DNA of 64,000 nt, from contig NMRB01000926.1 of the NCBI GenBank assembly GCA_002633025.1, forward strand, positions 75,528 to 139,527, written 5' to 3'. Position 1 is the first letter of the stretch, and every line of letters starts with the position of its first letter. Below the pieces are notes generated by a model that searched no databases, had not been told where the DNA came from, and was given only the letters and a program-made list of their open reading frames with translations. Positions 1-10,954 of the stretch are shown in pieces. A program made the position numbers and the translations under genes. Source of the DNA: Notospermus geniculatus. Its lineage: Eukaryota; Nemertea; Pilidiophora; Heteronemertea; Lineidae.

Positions 1-423
1 GGTGGTTGAACCTCGTTCCCAAGACCCTCTAGTATGATGACAATCATGGATGATGGCTGCCGCGGCGGGAACATGGTTTACTGTGATACACTCATTCCCC
101 CATTTAATGAGGCCTGTCAGATCCCTCGTTGATGGATCCGATTGTTCGACAGTCGGGGATTTAATAACCTCCTCTCCTAAAAAACATTGATATTGCCTGG
201 GGGAACTTTTATTGGACCCTGCAAAATCCTCAAAACTTTCAAATGTGTCCCAATGTTGAAAGGTAGCTGAAATAGGTAGAGCCTGGTAGTTGTCAAGTAC
301 GAATAGAAAAAGTGAAAAAGTGAGCAAGACTTTCTTTATTTTGGAAAAAAACTTTTATTTTTTTCTGTCCTCCTGCTTTCAATCCCAGAACAGCAGCTGC
401 GAGAACTTGAGAAAAAAAGTTTN
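1..423. other. Left-edge fragment, no gene seen
   Basis: I see no coding exon, RNA gene or clear repeat boundary in this stretch. It ends at a single undetermined base at 423, which probably marks a contig join, as similar single n characters do elsewhere in the window. The last ~130 bases are AT-rich and may belong to the inverted-repeat element that follows. Confidence 0.4.
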
Positions 424-845
424 GAAAGTTCCAAAACTTCATTCTCCTACGTTTCTGGGTGAGCTCTGTCTACTAATATCAAAATTTTTTGAAAAAATGG
501 AAATTCTCAAAATATCGAAATTTTGATAATCTCAAATATCTCAGCAACCACTCGATATATTTTGACGAAACAGAGCTCAAAATCCTTAGAAACTTCCACT
601 CTATCAACCCTGTAACAAAAGTCACAAAAAAATTCCATAATAAAAATGTTGATTTTTAGGGGTTTTTCTAATGAGGAATTACATAATTATGATATTTCCA
701 AATTTCCAAAAGTTTGATGCAGAAATATGACCAAGGTTATATACTTTCATGTGGTACAAACCGTGTTAAAATTGGCCCAGCAGTATTTGAAATATTCAAG
801 GTAGTAGGTGTAGATAAACTAATGTCAATGACTGTACATTGTTAC
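424..845 (+). repeat. Inverted-repeat arm matching 15968-16372 in reverse
   Basis: This segment aligns as the reverse complement of 15968-16372, with roughly 10-20% differences by eye. The outer edge reads TGTACAGTCATTGACATTAG on the minus strand here and on the plus strand at 15968. The two arms face each other like the ends of a DNA transposon or long hairpin. Each arm stops at or near an undetermined base (423 and 16452), so the element's interior was probably lost in assembly. It would sit in the BSDC1 intron between the exon ending at 946 and the exon starting at 15911. Confidence 0.55.
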
Positions 846-945
846 GGTAACCTCTCATAACTGCATCCTATTTAGTAGGTGAATAATCATCACTTTACTC
901 AGAAATGGAAAACCTTTCAAACACGACTTTATAGACAATTCTTAC

Positions 946-3900
946 CAACTGTGTGTATAGAGCCCTCACTTCTACATTAGATACCAATAACTCTGATATG
1001 TGTCCTTTCCGGCTGTCCAGATCAAAATTTGCAAGCCACTCATCAAACTTCTCTGGTGGTCCATCAGGTGGAGAGGTGTATGTGCCAGGGTCAACTTGAA
1101 TTGCATGCAAACGCACCTGCAAAATGGAACCATACAAATCTGGTGTGGGTTATCAAAAGCAATGGCCTAGTCAAGTGTACTCCAAACTGGGTTAGGTGTT
1201 TTAGAAATACAGAATATGACAGTCTGGGTTAGGTGTTTTAGAAATACAGAATATGACAGTTTTGTGTGATTAATAAAAACATTTTATTAATGTCTTTTTG
1301 TGGAAAAAGTCTCACCTTCGCTTTATCAAACACAGAAACAGAATCTTTACCAACTGTCACCTCCTCTTCATCACTGTCATCAGGGGGCACTGTAAGCGCA
1401 TGGGTGATACCACCCAAGATGTATCCCAGACCTTTCTTCATCTTTGCTGTAGCAGTACTGGCATTCTCTTCCTACAAATCAAACCAAGAAGGCATTGTCT
1501 TGGGCACTACATCAGAAAGTTTTTTTAAGTGCAACTCTATGAACTGCTTGTAGATTTTCAGCAAGTTTGGCTGAATTTTTATGTCTGCTACAGTACCTTT
1601 AGTCCCTCCCTGACAGTTTGAGCCACGGTTCTTGTGTCTGTCTGCATTGTACAAGTATACTCTGCTAAATCCTTCCTCACAAATTCCATGGCTGATGCAG
1701 ACTGGAAAAACAAGGTGTTGTCAGTCAGTACAAGTCAGTTAAACAAGCCCAGGAAGGCCTTTCCGACTTCACAACGAGGCCTTTCCTACTTTACAACAAG
1801 GCCTAATACGTTCTTTTCCTAGGCCTATGAAATTGCTCTTTTCCTACTTGCTCGTGCACACAGTATTATTATTGGGACCTTGGCTTACCCTACCTAATAC
1901 CTAATGTCTTGCAATGTATACTATTCCTAAGCCTAGTCTACTCATGACCCAAAAATGCCCACATGGCTCAGCCACAGGCATATCATCCTATACCTAGGCC
2001 TGCACACAGCCTGTGATGAGGATGTCATAATCCCTGTGTTACATGTTTTGTTTATTTTGCAAAATCATAGGCCTGCATCTATAAATCCCACATTGGATTG
2101 GAACTGCCTGAATTTGTTGATCATGACCGTGATAACTTGTGTATGTATGGTATTGGTATGGTATGAAATCTATAGAAGGCCTAGCTAGAGTAGACGACTG
2201 GGCAGCATAACCTAAGTCACACCTTATCTGAAATAAATAAACTTGATTATGCAATAAACATATCATCAATTTGGCCTCCATAAAACATGTACCGGTATAG
2301 TCTCTAACAATAAGAATAGCACATGCAAAATACTGACAGAGACACAAAATGAACAAAAAGATAATGAGACAAGACCTCTTCTTTAAAAAAGTTTCTTTAT
2401 TGACTAACACTAACAGGCAAATTCATATTCGACTAAGTACTACTATTGTGTAGTATTCTTCCAACTGAAAAAACAAGAAGACATGAAAGCAATGATCGCA
2501 AGTACCGGTACAACTACAAGAGTGAATTACTGTGTAATGTTACAAATCAATCAACTGTGAATAACTGTGATTCTGTATATGTCGTCATATGTGTGACATA
2601 GGCCTATTGGCTACCATATGTGAAACACCGTGTTGGCCTACCACCGTACCAGTATGCCCAACAAACACTAGGCCTAACTTAGGCCTAACAGATGATGAAA
2701 TTAGCGGCTTGTCTCTACTCTGCTGATTCAGTGATTGTGAATGAGTCAGACAGAGTCAGAGCATGGAGGTACATGTAATATTGAGAAGGAGCGAACACGG
2801 ACCCCACATCAAACAGTACAATCATCGTTCCGCTGTTTGCTAAAGTGATTAGGGGGACAATAGGCTAATAACGCCGCACGATGGTCGGAAAAAGCCGATC
2901 TAATCTTCGGTAATTTCCGTGTGCAGTCAGCACTTCCCTTGTACAATGGTCAGAGTCCAAACAATAGAAGGGAACAATGGCAGTGGACGTTGCCTACGCA
3001 CGAAAACTGAAAAATTCATCGTTTTCATCGCGTCAAAAACAGCACCTCGCAGCATCTCGCACTGAAACGACCACCCGTATATGTTACCTGAACTAATCAT
3101 CTTTTAAACTATCATAACGCAATCCTCTTCAAACTTTTCAGATGCGAAGAATCTCATTATCATTATCATTATCATGTTTACCTTAAAACGTAGATATCTT
3201 TATTGGAAATTGGTCTTTTTCGATGATTTTTTCACTAAAATACAGCGGAGAGTTTACCAAATTGAGTTGTCTTCGAAATAGCCGGTTATCTAATTCCCAA
3301 CGTGGAGAAAAACGCAAGAATATGATTGGGTCGACGCGATATCAATTATAGATGGCGCTGCACTTTGAGAGTTGTGCGGAATTCATGATTGCCTTCAAGG
3401 AGCTCAGCGTGCGTACCGGACAATAGGCGGGAACAAAGGCAAACAATGGGGGCGTGGAATTGTGGTCACAGCGATTAGGGCCGTGCTCGCTCCTTCTCAA
3501 TATTACCTCCATGGTCAGAGTGATTCTGAATAAAAAATAGGCCCCTAGGCTATAAGCGCTAGCTAGGTAGGCCTATTCAATCAATGATAGCCTATTATTG
3601 CACAACTCTGCAAAAAATGAGGACTATTAAGTCCATGCGGACATGCTGATGTTTGTCGAACAAGTCAAATAAATTTGAAATATTCACAATCACATGACTG
3701 ACATCACTGTCAAAATGTACAGACAACAGTGTACATCAATGCACACACAGCAGGCACAGAACGTACGCAGTTACGCACCTTATCTTTCACAGTCTGTAGC
3801 CAGCTTCCCAGCCACCCGCAGTCATTTCCACCACTGAAAACAAAGATGACAGTATACAGAAATTGAACTTTTCCTAATTATTAACAAAAGATTGAAACCG

Positions 3901-3952
3901 AAATTGGGAAATATGTCACTTTTTCTCTGCGTTCTCACCTGGCACCTGCCAT
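946..3952 (-). CDS. BSDC1: BSD domain-containing protein 1, exons 1-5 (5' part)
   Basis: Five minus-strand exons encode the N-terminal 167 residues: 3939-3952 (ATG at 3952), 3779-3833, 1597-1701, 1316-1471 and 946-1116. All junctions are GT-AG and in phase, and the five lengths sum to 501 nt. The product matches the vertebrate BSDC1 layout: a Gly/Trp start (WLGSWLQTVKDK), then MEFVRKDLAEYT, then MKKGLGYILGGI, then the first part of the BSD domain (FDEWLANFDLDSRKGHISEL...RALYTQL). BSDC1 is a conserved eukaryotic protein of unclear biochemical role; the BSD fold is otherwise found in TFIIH p62 and synapse-associated proteins. The rest of the reading frame is not to the left inside this window. 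It lies at 14573-15911, upstream in minus-strand order, which implies a misplaced contig. A tandem 36-bp duplication sits in an intron at 1189-1260. Confidence 0.85.
2762..3514. mobile_element. ~753-bp terminal-inverted-repeat element
   Basis: The element is present in copy A and absent from copy B (empty site at about 17895-17910). It starts CATGGAGGTACATGTAATAT and ends with the imperfect reverse complement (ATATTACCTCCATGG); the arms continue for about 38 bp with a GAGAAGGAGCGA core. A TCAGAG duplication flanks it (2756-2761 and 3515-3520) and is single in copy B. I see no transposase frame, so it is probably a non-autonomous DNA element. A similar left end occurs near 31198. Confidence 0.75.
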
Positions 3953-4024
3953 TTTGCAATTTTTGTTTTATCTCTATCCGCGTTGTGAGCATCTGTTACT
4001 GATTCCGTGGTTGCCGGGAAGAGA

Positions 4025-4172
4025 ATGGCGGTCGTGTCACCCTCACGTCTTTTCGGCCGCGGCGTCACCAGTTCGGTCGGGTTCGTCCTCACCTCGTCTC
4101 CCACTGCGCCTGCCCGTTTTTGGGGAAAAGCGCAGTTGATTAGGATATTCAAAATTTGCTTTAGGCAGCCAG
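4025..4172 (+). other. Possible divergent first exon opposite BSDC1
   Basis: An open frame starts at an ATG at 4025, only ~70 bp from the BSDC1 start on the other strand, and runs into a GTAAGT donor at 4173. The encoded peptide is rich in Ser, Arg and Phe with few acids, resembling a mitochondrial presequence. In copy B (about 18355-18480) the same region has an internal deletion that brings an in-frame stop and changes the donor to GTTAGT. It could be the 5' exon of a divergent gene, a leader exon, or chance. The intergenic GC-rich stretch is probably a bidirectional promoter. Confidence 0.3.
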
Positions 4173-4405
4173 GTAAGTTCGCCAGATCACCGCCGCCGGT
4201 AGTGTAGCTAGCTGACGTAGTCATTATTGAGCGGGAATAATCAAGTTGCCCCGTTGGGGGGGGGGGGAGAACTTTCATATTGGCAGCAAATTCTCGATCT
4301 CCTAGGCCTACCCTACTTGATACTTTACCACGAGATGATCTCTGCCATCCATCCATCCATAAGATAGGCCTAATGCCCCTTTATAGCCTATTAAGAAAAT
4401 CTCAT

Positions 4406-4512
4406 CATTTTACCATAATTTCGCACGGTAAGGACAGTTTACCATGGTATAATTGGCTTTTACCATGGTAAAACTTCTTTTACCCTGCGAAATTATTCAC
4501 CATGGTAAAATG
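4406..4512. repeat. Palindromic ACCATGGTAAAA hairpin (MITE-like)
   Basis: Arms read CATTTTACCAT...TTTCGCACGGTAA and the mirror TTACCxTGCGAAAT...ATGGTAAAATG, with an internal pair of ACCATGGT palindromes. The copy at 19047-19156 is a more regular version. Likely a short foldback MITE; no transposase. Confidence 0.6.
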
Positions 4513-4552
4513 GAGAATATTTTTTATAAGGGGCAGAAGTTAGCGTCGATCG

Positions 4553-4625
4553 CTCTGCTGCGCACCTCCAAACTGTGGTGACGGAGGGAGCGACATTCAT
4601 TAAAAATCCCTGATTACCTCAGGAT
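4553..4625. repeat. Degenerate member of the CTCAGGATGG foldback family
   Basis: It contains GTGACGGAGGGAGCGA followed by ATTACCTCAGGATGATG, the right-hand half of a foldback repeat that recurs at 8977, 9140, 11347, 32671, 52950 and 53559. The copy in the duplicated segment is at about 19191-19272. Confidence 0.45.
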
Positions 4626-5433
4626 GATGCCATGGTAATTCGGTAGTCTTTAAATCGAATATACGAAATTCATGAACCAAGAAACAAATCTAATCATCAC
4701 GGATAATTTGAGAGAAAACCCCCTTCGACAGCTTTTGATCGCGACCATAAAAATAATTGAACCAATTCTAATGTCGTCATTAAAGCGGCAGAGCGGTCTC
4801 TGATGAGGAACATTCAACGTGAAATCAGGCGTTTATCGGCAGGAGAATCCGTCGTTGATTTCAACGATTTCTCTTCTTCACTGGATTTGCATCCGCCTGA
4901 GCTGTGCATGATACGGCTTGAATTATGATCGCAAGAACGGAAATTTAACGGAATTAAAACCAGTGAACTCTTGAGGGAGGACGGGGATCCCAGCTCGACA
5001 GAGGGCAGCACACCGAAACCCGGTCCTAATACAATGGACGCCTCTTGTGTGCGAAATTGATCAGGACCGGGATGTCAGACAGTTTCATTTCAATAGTTTT
5101 AACCACTAGCGACACCTAATGTCGGCTATCGTCCCCACTTTGACGCCATGCAATACAGCGAAGGCAGCTTTTTTGATTGGTTCTTCCTTCGATTGTCAAT
5201 TCCGTTTCGTTTCTATCTGTTCCGATGATTATAATGAGCCGCACGATATGCTGTGTTCTGATAGCTGAATTAGCCAACGGTGAATTCAATAAGCGGCGTT
5301 TCATCTGAGATCGACTGCCGGAAAACCTTTCGCACGACAGNGTACGAATAAAATAATTTTCAGTTTGAATCACCACACTGACTACATTCATTGCTGAATT
5401 TTAACTGATGCCAGTTCTTTTCTCAATCTACAG

Positions 5434-6339
5434 GCCATTAGAAGAGCCTTCGATGGAATTGTGGCAGAATATGACGGCGAACCTGTTGGTAAGTTGATGA
5501 ATGCTGATTCACGCCAATGAAAGCGAGGTGTAGGGGCCAATGTTTGTGGACATAGTTGTAAAAAATTATAATATTGATCAGTACAATGATGTATTATGTG
5601 TGTATATGTGATATGAGTTTCTTTTGTAGGTTATGCATCCATGGCTGAACTCAATGCCGATCTGTCGATATGTCCTGATATCATTGTAAAAGAAGGATTT
5701 CGCTCAAGAGGTATTGGGAAGTTACTCATGGAGAAGGCCATTGAAAAACTTGGCGCAACAACTATCATGATACATGCAGCAATAACTGCGGAGAATTTCT
5801 ACAAGCGATTTGGCTTTTCCAACGCTGGATGTTACCGGCAAACATGTCAAGGAAATATAAAGTGTTCCAAAGCAATCTCTCCACCACCAGGAACAATATC
5901 CTTTCTGAAAGGTGAAGCAGTGTCTGTGGAAGAGATTGCCTCATATGAAGCGAACAATGTTGGATTATCTCTGGAAAAGAGACGAGCAATCACGAGGGAG
6001 TTGTCGGACATCGGTTGCAGATACGCCGCTGTTGTTGATGGGAAAGTCAGTGGTGTACTAATTGGTCATTCTGCTCCATTTAGAAAGGAAAAATGCTGGT
6101 CAATAGATACACTTGTCGCTGATAGTGATGAAATTGCAATAAGTCTTGTTGATTTCGCAATGAAAGACTATCAGGACTGTACTCTGTTCGTGCTTAGCTT
6201 CCCTACGCTACATGATCGTGCACTGAAATTTATTGATGTTTTCCAAATGGAAAAATTGAGAGATGGCCCGACAATGTTCAATAAAGATACAGGACGTCTA
6301 AACTGCGACCTTGTGTATAGTATCTCTCCAGTTGTATAA
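5434..6339 (+). CDS. GNAT-family N-acetyltransferase, 5' end missing
   Basis: Two exons are visible: 5434-5488 and 5630-6339 (stop included), joined in phase by a GT-AG intron. The upstream exon or exons are not seen; the sequence is broken by the undetermined base at 5341. The N-terminal half is a GNAT fold: AEYDGEPVGYASMAEL forms the central strands, then an acetyl-CoA-binding loop GFRSRGIGKLL, then NFYKRFGF, the usual GNAT beta-5/alpha-4 region. The C-terminal half (from about FLKGEAVSVEEI) resembles the second domain of YitH/HolE-type proteins (Acetyltransf_18), with CWSIDTLVADSDEIA as its core. The family transfers acetyl groups from acetyl-CoA to small amines; the substrate here cannot be told. 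An AATAAA signal follows at 6568. Confidence 0.8.
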
Positions 6340-6567
6340 CTTACTAGCTTTCGAGGTCTTCCATATGGTTGCCTAACGGCGTCCACACGATTGTGACGCA
6401 ATTACTTGGTTGCAACTGTACATTCATTATGCCAACAAGGGGCTTACCGGTTTTTGGTTAAGTTTGAGATCAACCAATCAATCATAGGCCTAGGCCATTT
6501 AGAGTCGGACATCCACTGCTTGATGAGTGAGTAACGCATTGTATCATGAGATTGATGAAAGTATCAA

Positions 6568-6573
6568 AATAAA
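6568..6573 (+). terminator. AATAAA polyadenylation signal for the GNAT gene
   Basis: AATAAA lies about 230 bases after the GNAT stop on the same strand, giving a plausible 3' UTR. No closer canonical signal is seen. Confidence 0.55.
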
Positions 6574-7169
6574 AGAAATGAACTTGCAGCACGTTTTTTA
6601 AACAAGTTATTACAAAGGAATAAGCAGACTTTGACCCAAGGCCATACAATAGGCATTTGTTTTCGACAAAAAGCATCCATTACAGTTTGAACAGACCTAA
6701 CAGTCGTTGGTTTCCAGCGGGAAAAGTCGACAAAGTTTTTATTAGAACACGCAGTAAGCCGATACAAATGTGTGCAGTGGCGGATCTCGGCTGAGGCATG
6801 AAACGAATCCTCGCACCATGTAATGTACAGTAAAAGCAAAAGGTTATTGTTGCACATGTATTCCATAATGTATCGTACGTAAAACAACGATGGCTATATC
6901 ACAGACAGTCGACTGTCAGTATCGCAACTCATCAGAAGAATCCACGAATCTAATTGGCTCAATAGGGCGTCACGTGTCCAGCAGGCAATATGATCACCAA
7001 CAATTCTTTCCGGCAAAGGTGCTCTTCAATGTCTGCGAAAGAGCGAAATGTCACCTCTCAAATGCCTTCCATCGCAGGTACATGTATACATGTAGCCTAC
7101 ATATCGATAGTTTTCATATGACCGTCAAAACTGACGGTCAGAAACGTCAACCTTAATTGTCTGTAGGCC
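6574..7169. other. Intergenic, no gene seen
   Basis: No exon-like frame or recognisable repeat was found between the end of the GNAT gene and the convergent tetraspan gene. Confidence 0.4.
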
Positions 7170-8368
7170 CTATGTAGGCGGGGGTGCGGAATACGCCGGT
7201 GGGGGCGCTGGTTGCGGAGGTAGCTGGGAATAATCTGGTGGCTTTGGGACTTGAGCTGGATGGTAGCCAGGATGCGCGAAGCCTGGGTAGCCATGCTGAG
7301 AGTAACCTGGCATGCCTGGGTTGGCATACATTGGCTGTGAATGATACACCACCGTCGGCCCCACTGTATTTCCTCCACAGATAACCTTTGACTTGCAGCA
7401 GATAATGCTTTGTGCCAGGGCGCAGATCCACGAGAACAACCCAGCTACCATTAACAGAGCATCCCACGCCACGGCGGTTTCGCGTGAATTACCGCCACAT
7501 CCCGATCGATACAAGAACCAATAGTAGGTGCCGTTGTCGAATGCCAAGGCGACAGCACCAGTGACGAACATGGCGAAAGAAAAGATGACGCACAGGAGGA
7601 TTGAGAAGACGAGAGAGGCTATGATGAGTCCTCTTGATTTCTCCTTGGCAGCACAGATTGAGATCGACCCACAAACGAATAAGAAGAAGCTGCACCAGAT
7701 ACCATTTCCTGAAACAACACAGAAAAGACAGTAAAATGGCCTTTTGTTTTTGACGACTTTGCAATACAGGGAGTTTAGAAATCAAACGATAAACGTTAAC
7801 TTTACGACAACGTTTATCGTTTGATTTCCTAAACTCCCTATTATCAAAAAGTACGGTAACTGCACTTGGTGTCGACAAGGGACATCACAATTTGCAATTT
7901 TCCATTAGAATTATGAAGATACGCTAGAAATAGCAGCACATTTCACCACTTTCGTTGCTCAAGGTAATTTTCGTGGCCGGCAATTTCTGTGGTGGTTACA
8001 CCTGTCCACCGCACTCTTCACTCAGTGGTCTTTGTGCTCCTGACGGGAGCTTCTTTTGGCAGTGTATGTTGTAGCTTTGACCCATTCATATGCCAAATAA
8101 AGACCTACATGAGCTTGAACTCACCCGCTGATCCATTATATGAACAACTGACGATCATCAATATGCCAAGGATAAACCCGAGAACACCACACACGATTTG
8201 GGCGATGCCGAGTCCTTTGGATGCTGACGATTCGAAGCTGTCATCAACAGAAATACTTGGCCGAGGTTGGCTGACGATTGCGATTGGTTGTTGATAGTGG
8301 ACAGGCTGACGGATAGGTTGCGTCCACACAGCCGGGCCGCCTTGGGTATAAATTATCTGTGTTGTCAT
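7170..8368 (-). CDS. MS4A/CD20-like tetraspan membrane protein
   Basis: Two exons, 8125-8368 and 7170-7708, join in phase 1 to give 260 residues (783 nt with stop). There are four hydrophobic segments: GLGIAQIVCGVLGFILGILM (about 51-70), WCSFFLFVCGSISICA, LIIASLVFSILLCVIFSFAM, and ALLMVAGLFSWICALAQSII. The long loop between the third and fourth has paired cysteines, as in the CD20-like family of invertebrate deuterostomes. The N-terminal tail is Gln/Pro-rich. The C-terminal tail is Pro/Tyr-rich and holds two PPxY motifs (PPDY, PPAY), which typically bind WW domains of Nedd4-type ubiquitin ligases. The family is known at the plasma membrane; the exact member is uncertain. A short MITE lies in the intron at 7768-7839. 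Confidence 0.75.
7768..7839. mobile_element. 72-bp MITE with AGGGAGTTTA ends
   Basis: Nearly the whole length is an inverted repeat: AGGGAGTTTAGAAATCAAAC at the left and its complement, one base longer, at the right. A longer relative (158 bp) with the same ends lies at 23276-23433, so this copy has lost the internal spacer. It sits in the intron of the tetraspan gene. Confidence 0.75.
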
Positions 8369-8373
8369 GATGA

Positions 8374-8976
8374 ATGCGCCGGAATCACTATGAAATCGAA
8401 AGATGTTATCCGCTTACAATGAACTCGTTATCACTGCAGGTTCAGTTTTACCATATCTGTATATCCCACACCGTCCATCTTGAAGATAGGGCCTACTTCC
8501 TGACACGTAGCCGTCTAGGGCAGCGCAATACTCACACTCTTAAAAGACGATTTCGGACGGGTGTAAATACATATAATACCAGCACAAAAGCCTATACTTT
8601 CAGAGTGGGAATGCAGCCAAAGCGGATGACATCAGATAAGTCATGCTTTTCACAGTCGACTCCGCGTCATTTACTGAATAAAAGAATTGTCTTCCCGATG
8701 TTTATTTGTGCTATGGTTACTTGGGCAATCTTTGTAGAAAAACATGAAAGGAATTATTCATATAATGTAGGTCAATATAGATTTTCAATGCGGAATGACC
8801 CGCGACAGGCCTAAATCACAAGATATGTACCCCTGTGGACACCTCGCATCGATTCCTTGCTTTAGTGATGTGCGTCATGTGGGCCTATTGATAATAGATC
8901 ACTATCATTGGCCTATTTTGAAAGTCGTTCATCATCGATGGTAAAGTAGTGCAATACAAAAAGGCAGACAATACAN
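8374..8976. other. Upstream region of the tetraspan gene, no gene accepted
   Basis: The stretch carries a 146-codon plus-strand frame (8374-8814) with no family resemblance, no splice context and no low-level repeats. It overlaps the expected promoter of the minus-strand gene starting at 8368, so I treat the frame as chance. A single undetermined base at 8976 ends the stretch. Confidence 0.4.
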
Positions 8977-9230
8977 GAGGACATCAGGGGTTCTTAGTGC
9001 TCGCTCACTTCGTCACGACGAAGGGAGCGAGCGCGCTAAGAAGTTCCCGTGATTTTTCTCAGGATGCCGCCAGTATTTCATGATGCTGCAAGAAAATGTG
9101 AGGTAAAACTGCGCAAGATGAATGAAGTTCACGGGTGCAACCATCCCAGAGGTTCTTAATGCTCGATCCCTTCGTTGTTTGTGGGGGTGGGTGACGTACG
9201 GAGCGAGCGCTAACAAGTTCACTGATCAGG
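8977..9230. repeat. Two adjacent CTCAGGATGG-family foldbacks
   Basis: The first (8977-9068) pairs GTTCTTAGTGCTCGCTCACT with AGGGAGCGAGCGCGCTAAGA around CGTCACGACG and ends TCTCAGGATGC. The second (about 9140-9230) repeats the plan: GTTCTTAATGCTCGATCCCT against GGAGCGAGCGCTAACAAG. They belong to a foldback family found at least seven times in the window. Confidence 0.6.
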
Positions 9231-9780
9231 CAGGGTGATAAAAAGGAATTGAATTTACCGCCAAATATACAAATGACGAGAGTTCCGCAATACTCTAAAA
9301 ATAGAATACGACACCGATCAATCGCAGACGATGGCATTATTCCAACACACTGGTGTTCACCAGCTCTCGTCACGGCTGCACAGACCTCGTGTTGAGCACG
9401 GTAAGTAGGTTAGGTGCATTCATGTCGTGTACACTCTTTCCTATGTGTGTGGATGAGGCGACAACTCCGCCGTACGTAGCCTCGGCCTACAACGGTCGGG
9501 TTCCCCCAGAACTAGATTGGCTGTACAAGAGATACGGTACTACATACGCTTACCGTACTCTACATGAAAGTAGCTAGCGACACGGCCGCCCCACGAAGCA
9601 AGGCTTTTACCCCAGGCTACAGCGGCCCAGCCTAGGCCTTCAACCTTGGCTTCCCGGTTGGCTTCAACGGTAGGCCTAGCTTTCCAAGCCTGCATCCGTC
9701 TGTCAATCTCTAGGGTAGGCCTAACCTATATATTTTTTCTCGTCACCAGATTAATATGAGAAGCGTGCTTTTCAAACAAA
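9231..9780. other. Intergenic, no gene seen
   Basis: Short chance frames only. The last 200 bases are rich in AGGCCTA words. The segment just before 9781 is presumably the promoter/5' UTR of the DUF4326 gene. Confidence 0.4.
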
Positions 9781-10630
9781 ATGGAGCACAATGCTGACTG
9801 TTACAAGAAGTCCGATGATCCATACTGGGGGTTACCGTACGCAGAGGGCACATCAAAACGAATCGACGGAACCACGCCCATTCCACGTGTCCGTAAGGTA
9901 AGGGACAGTCTGAATGAGTTGAGGTCTGGCTTCGTCTGACATGTTTGATCTAGTGGAGTTGAGATCGGTAAAAGGTGTTATGTTCGGTCTTGAAGGGCCG
10001 AAAGTGAAAGTGAAATTCATCGAAACCGAGGTCTTTGTATATAGATGAGAATTTCACTTGCAAAGACGGCACGGCCAACCATGGGGGGGGGGGACTAATG
10101 CAAACAACTTTAATATACCGGTACCGTAAGTCAGTGAATTTCGGTAGTTCATCGACCATTTTTACTCTAAAATTTTTTGTGAACGATTGACTTGAATGAC
10201 TAAGATATTGCAATTTCAGGAGAAGAAAGTTGCCGAGGGCAGAGTTGAGATGCGAGTCGTGAATCTTCGCCCAGGAAATATCCAAAGGTCGACTGGCTGC
10301 AGAGATCTTGAAGAGTGGTTAAAGGATGAAAACCATGTCTATATTGGACGAAACCTGGACAAATTTGTTTCGGAAAGCATTGTTTTGGAGTGCTCCAGTG
10401 GAGGCCAACGTGTAGATCTAAGCAACAAATGGGGAAATCCGTACCCCGTGGAGAGTGAGCGCTCCAGAGAGGAATGCCTCAGGAAGTACGAAAAACACGC
10501 ACGTAAAAACTTTACTAAGAACGACTTGGATGAACTGACGGGTAAAGAGCTGGGATGTTGGTGCGACCCTGAACCATGCCATGGACATGTGCTGGTAAAG
10601 CTACACAAGGAGTACTTCGGGGACTCTTAA
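9781..10630 (+). CDS. DUF4326-domain protein
   Basis: Exon 1 is 9781-9897, starting at ATGGAGCACAATG and ending in a GTAAGG donor; exon 2 is 10220-10630. Both are in phase 0, giving 175 residues. The C-terminal ~125 residues match DUF4326: VVNLRPGN near the start, SNKWGNPYPV in the middle, and the signature GCWCDPEPCHGHVLVKL near the end. The Cys/His cluster (C-W-C-x4-C-H-G-H) looks like a metal or nucleic-acid site. DUF4326 is best known from phages and bacteria and has no assigned reaction. The intron and an AATAAA at 10878 show it is a resident eukaryotic gene, not contamination. Start choice rests on the ATG followed by a clean donor; no signal peptide or membrane segment. Confidence 0.8.
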
Positions 10631-10877
10631 GCATGCAAATGAGTTCGGCCATTGGGGCATCCTATAGGGTAAACCCACTTCAGGGGATACTTCACCATGA
10701 AATTTTGCACGAAAGTGCACTCACTGCCAAATAATTTAAGACAAAAAATGTGGTTATGCTTTATATGCCTACCAACGGTGCAAAAAGAAGAGGACTAACA
10801 CTATGATGTAATGTATGTATAATATATATATATACAGAAAATGTCATCTCCAGAACTGTACAATCATGTATATGATA

Positions 10878-10883
10878 AATAAA
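10878..10883 (+). terminator. AATAAA polyadenylation signal for the DUF4326 gene
   Basis: AATAAA lies about 248 bases after the stop on the same strand and is the first canonical signal. Confidence 0.6.
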
Positions 10884-10954
10884 GTAGATGACGACAGTGA
10901 TTTGATACACAAAGAACCCCAAATTCATGAATAACTTGAATACACAGCCGAGGT

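Larger units (their letters stand above)
1832..5340. repeat. Large duplicated segment, copy A
   Basis: This block is repeated at 16465-19992 in the same orientation with a few percent differences plus three large indels, each of which is a mobile element. Both copies carry BSDC1 exons 1 and 2 and the same non-coding DNA up to about 5340. Copy A stops exactly at the undetermined base at 5341, and copy B starts about a dozen bases after the undetermined base at 16452. The pattern fits two alleles of one locus laid end to end rather than a recent tandem duplication, though sequence alone cannot exclude the latter. Confidence 0.85.

Noticed and set aside
8374-8814. 146-codon plus-strand frame
   Set aside because: No family, overlaps the promoter of the minus-strand tetraspan gene, ordinary composition.
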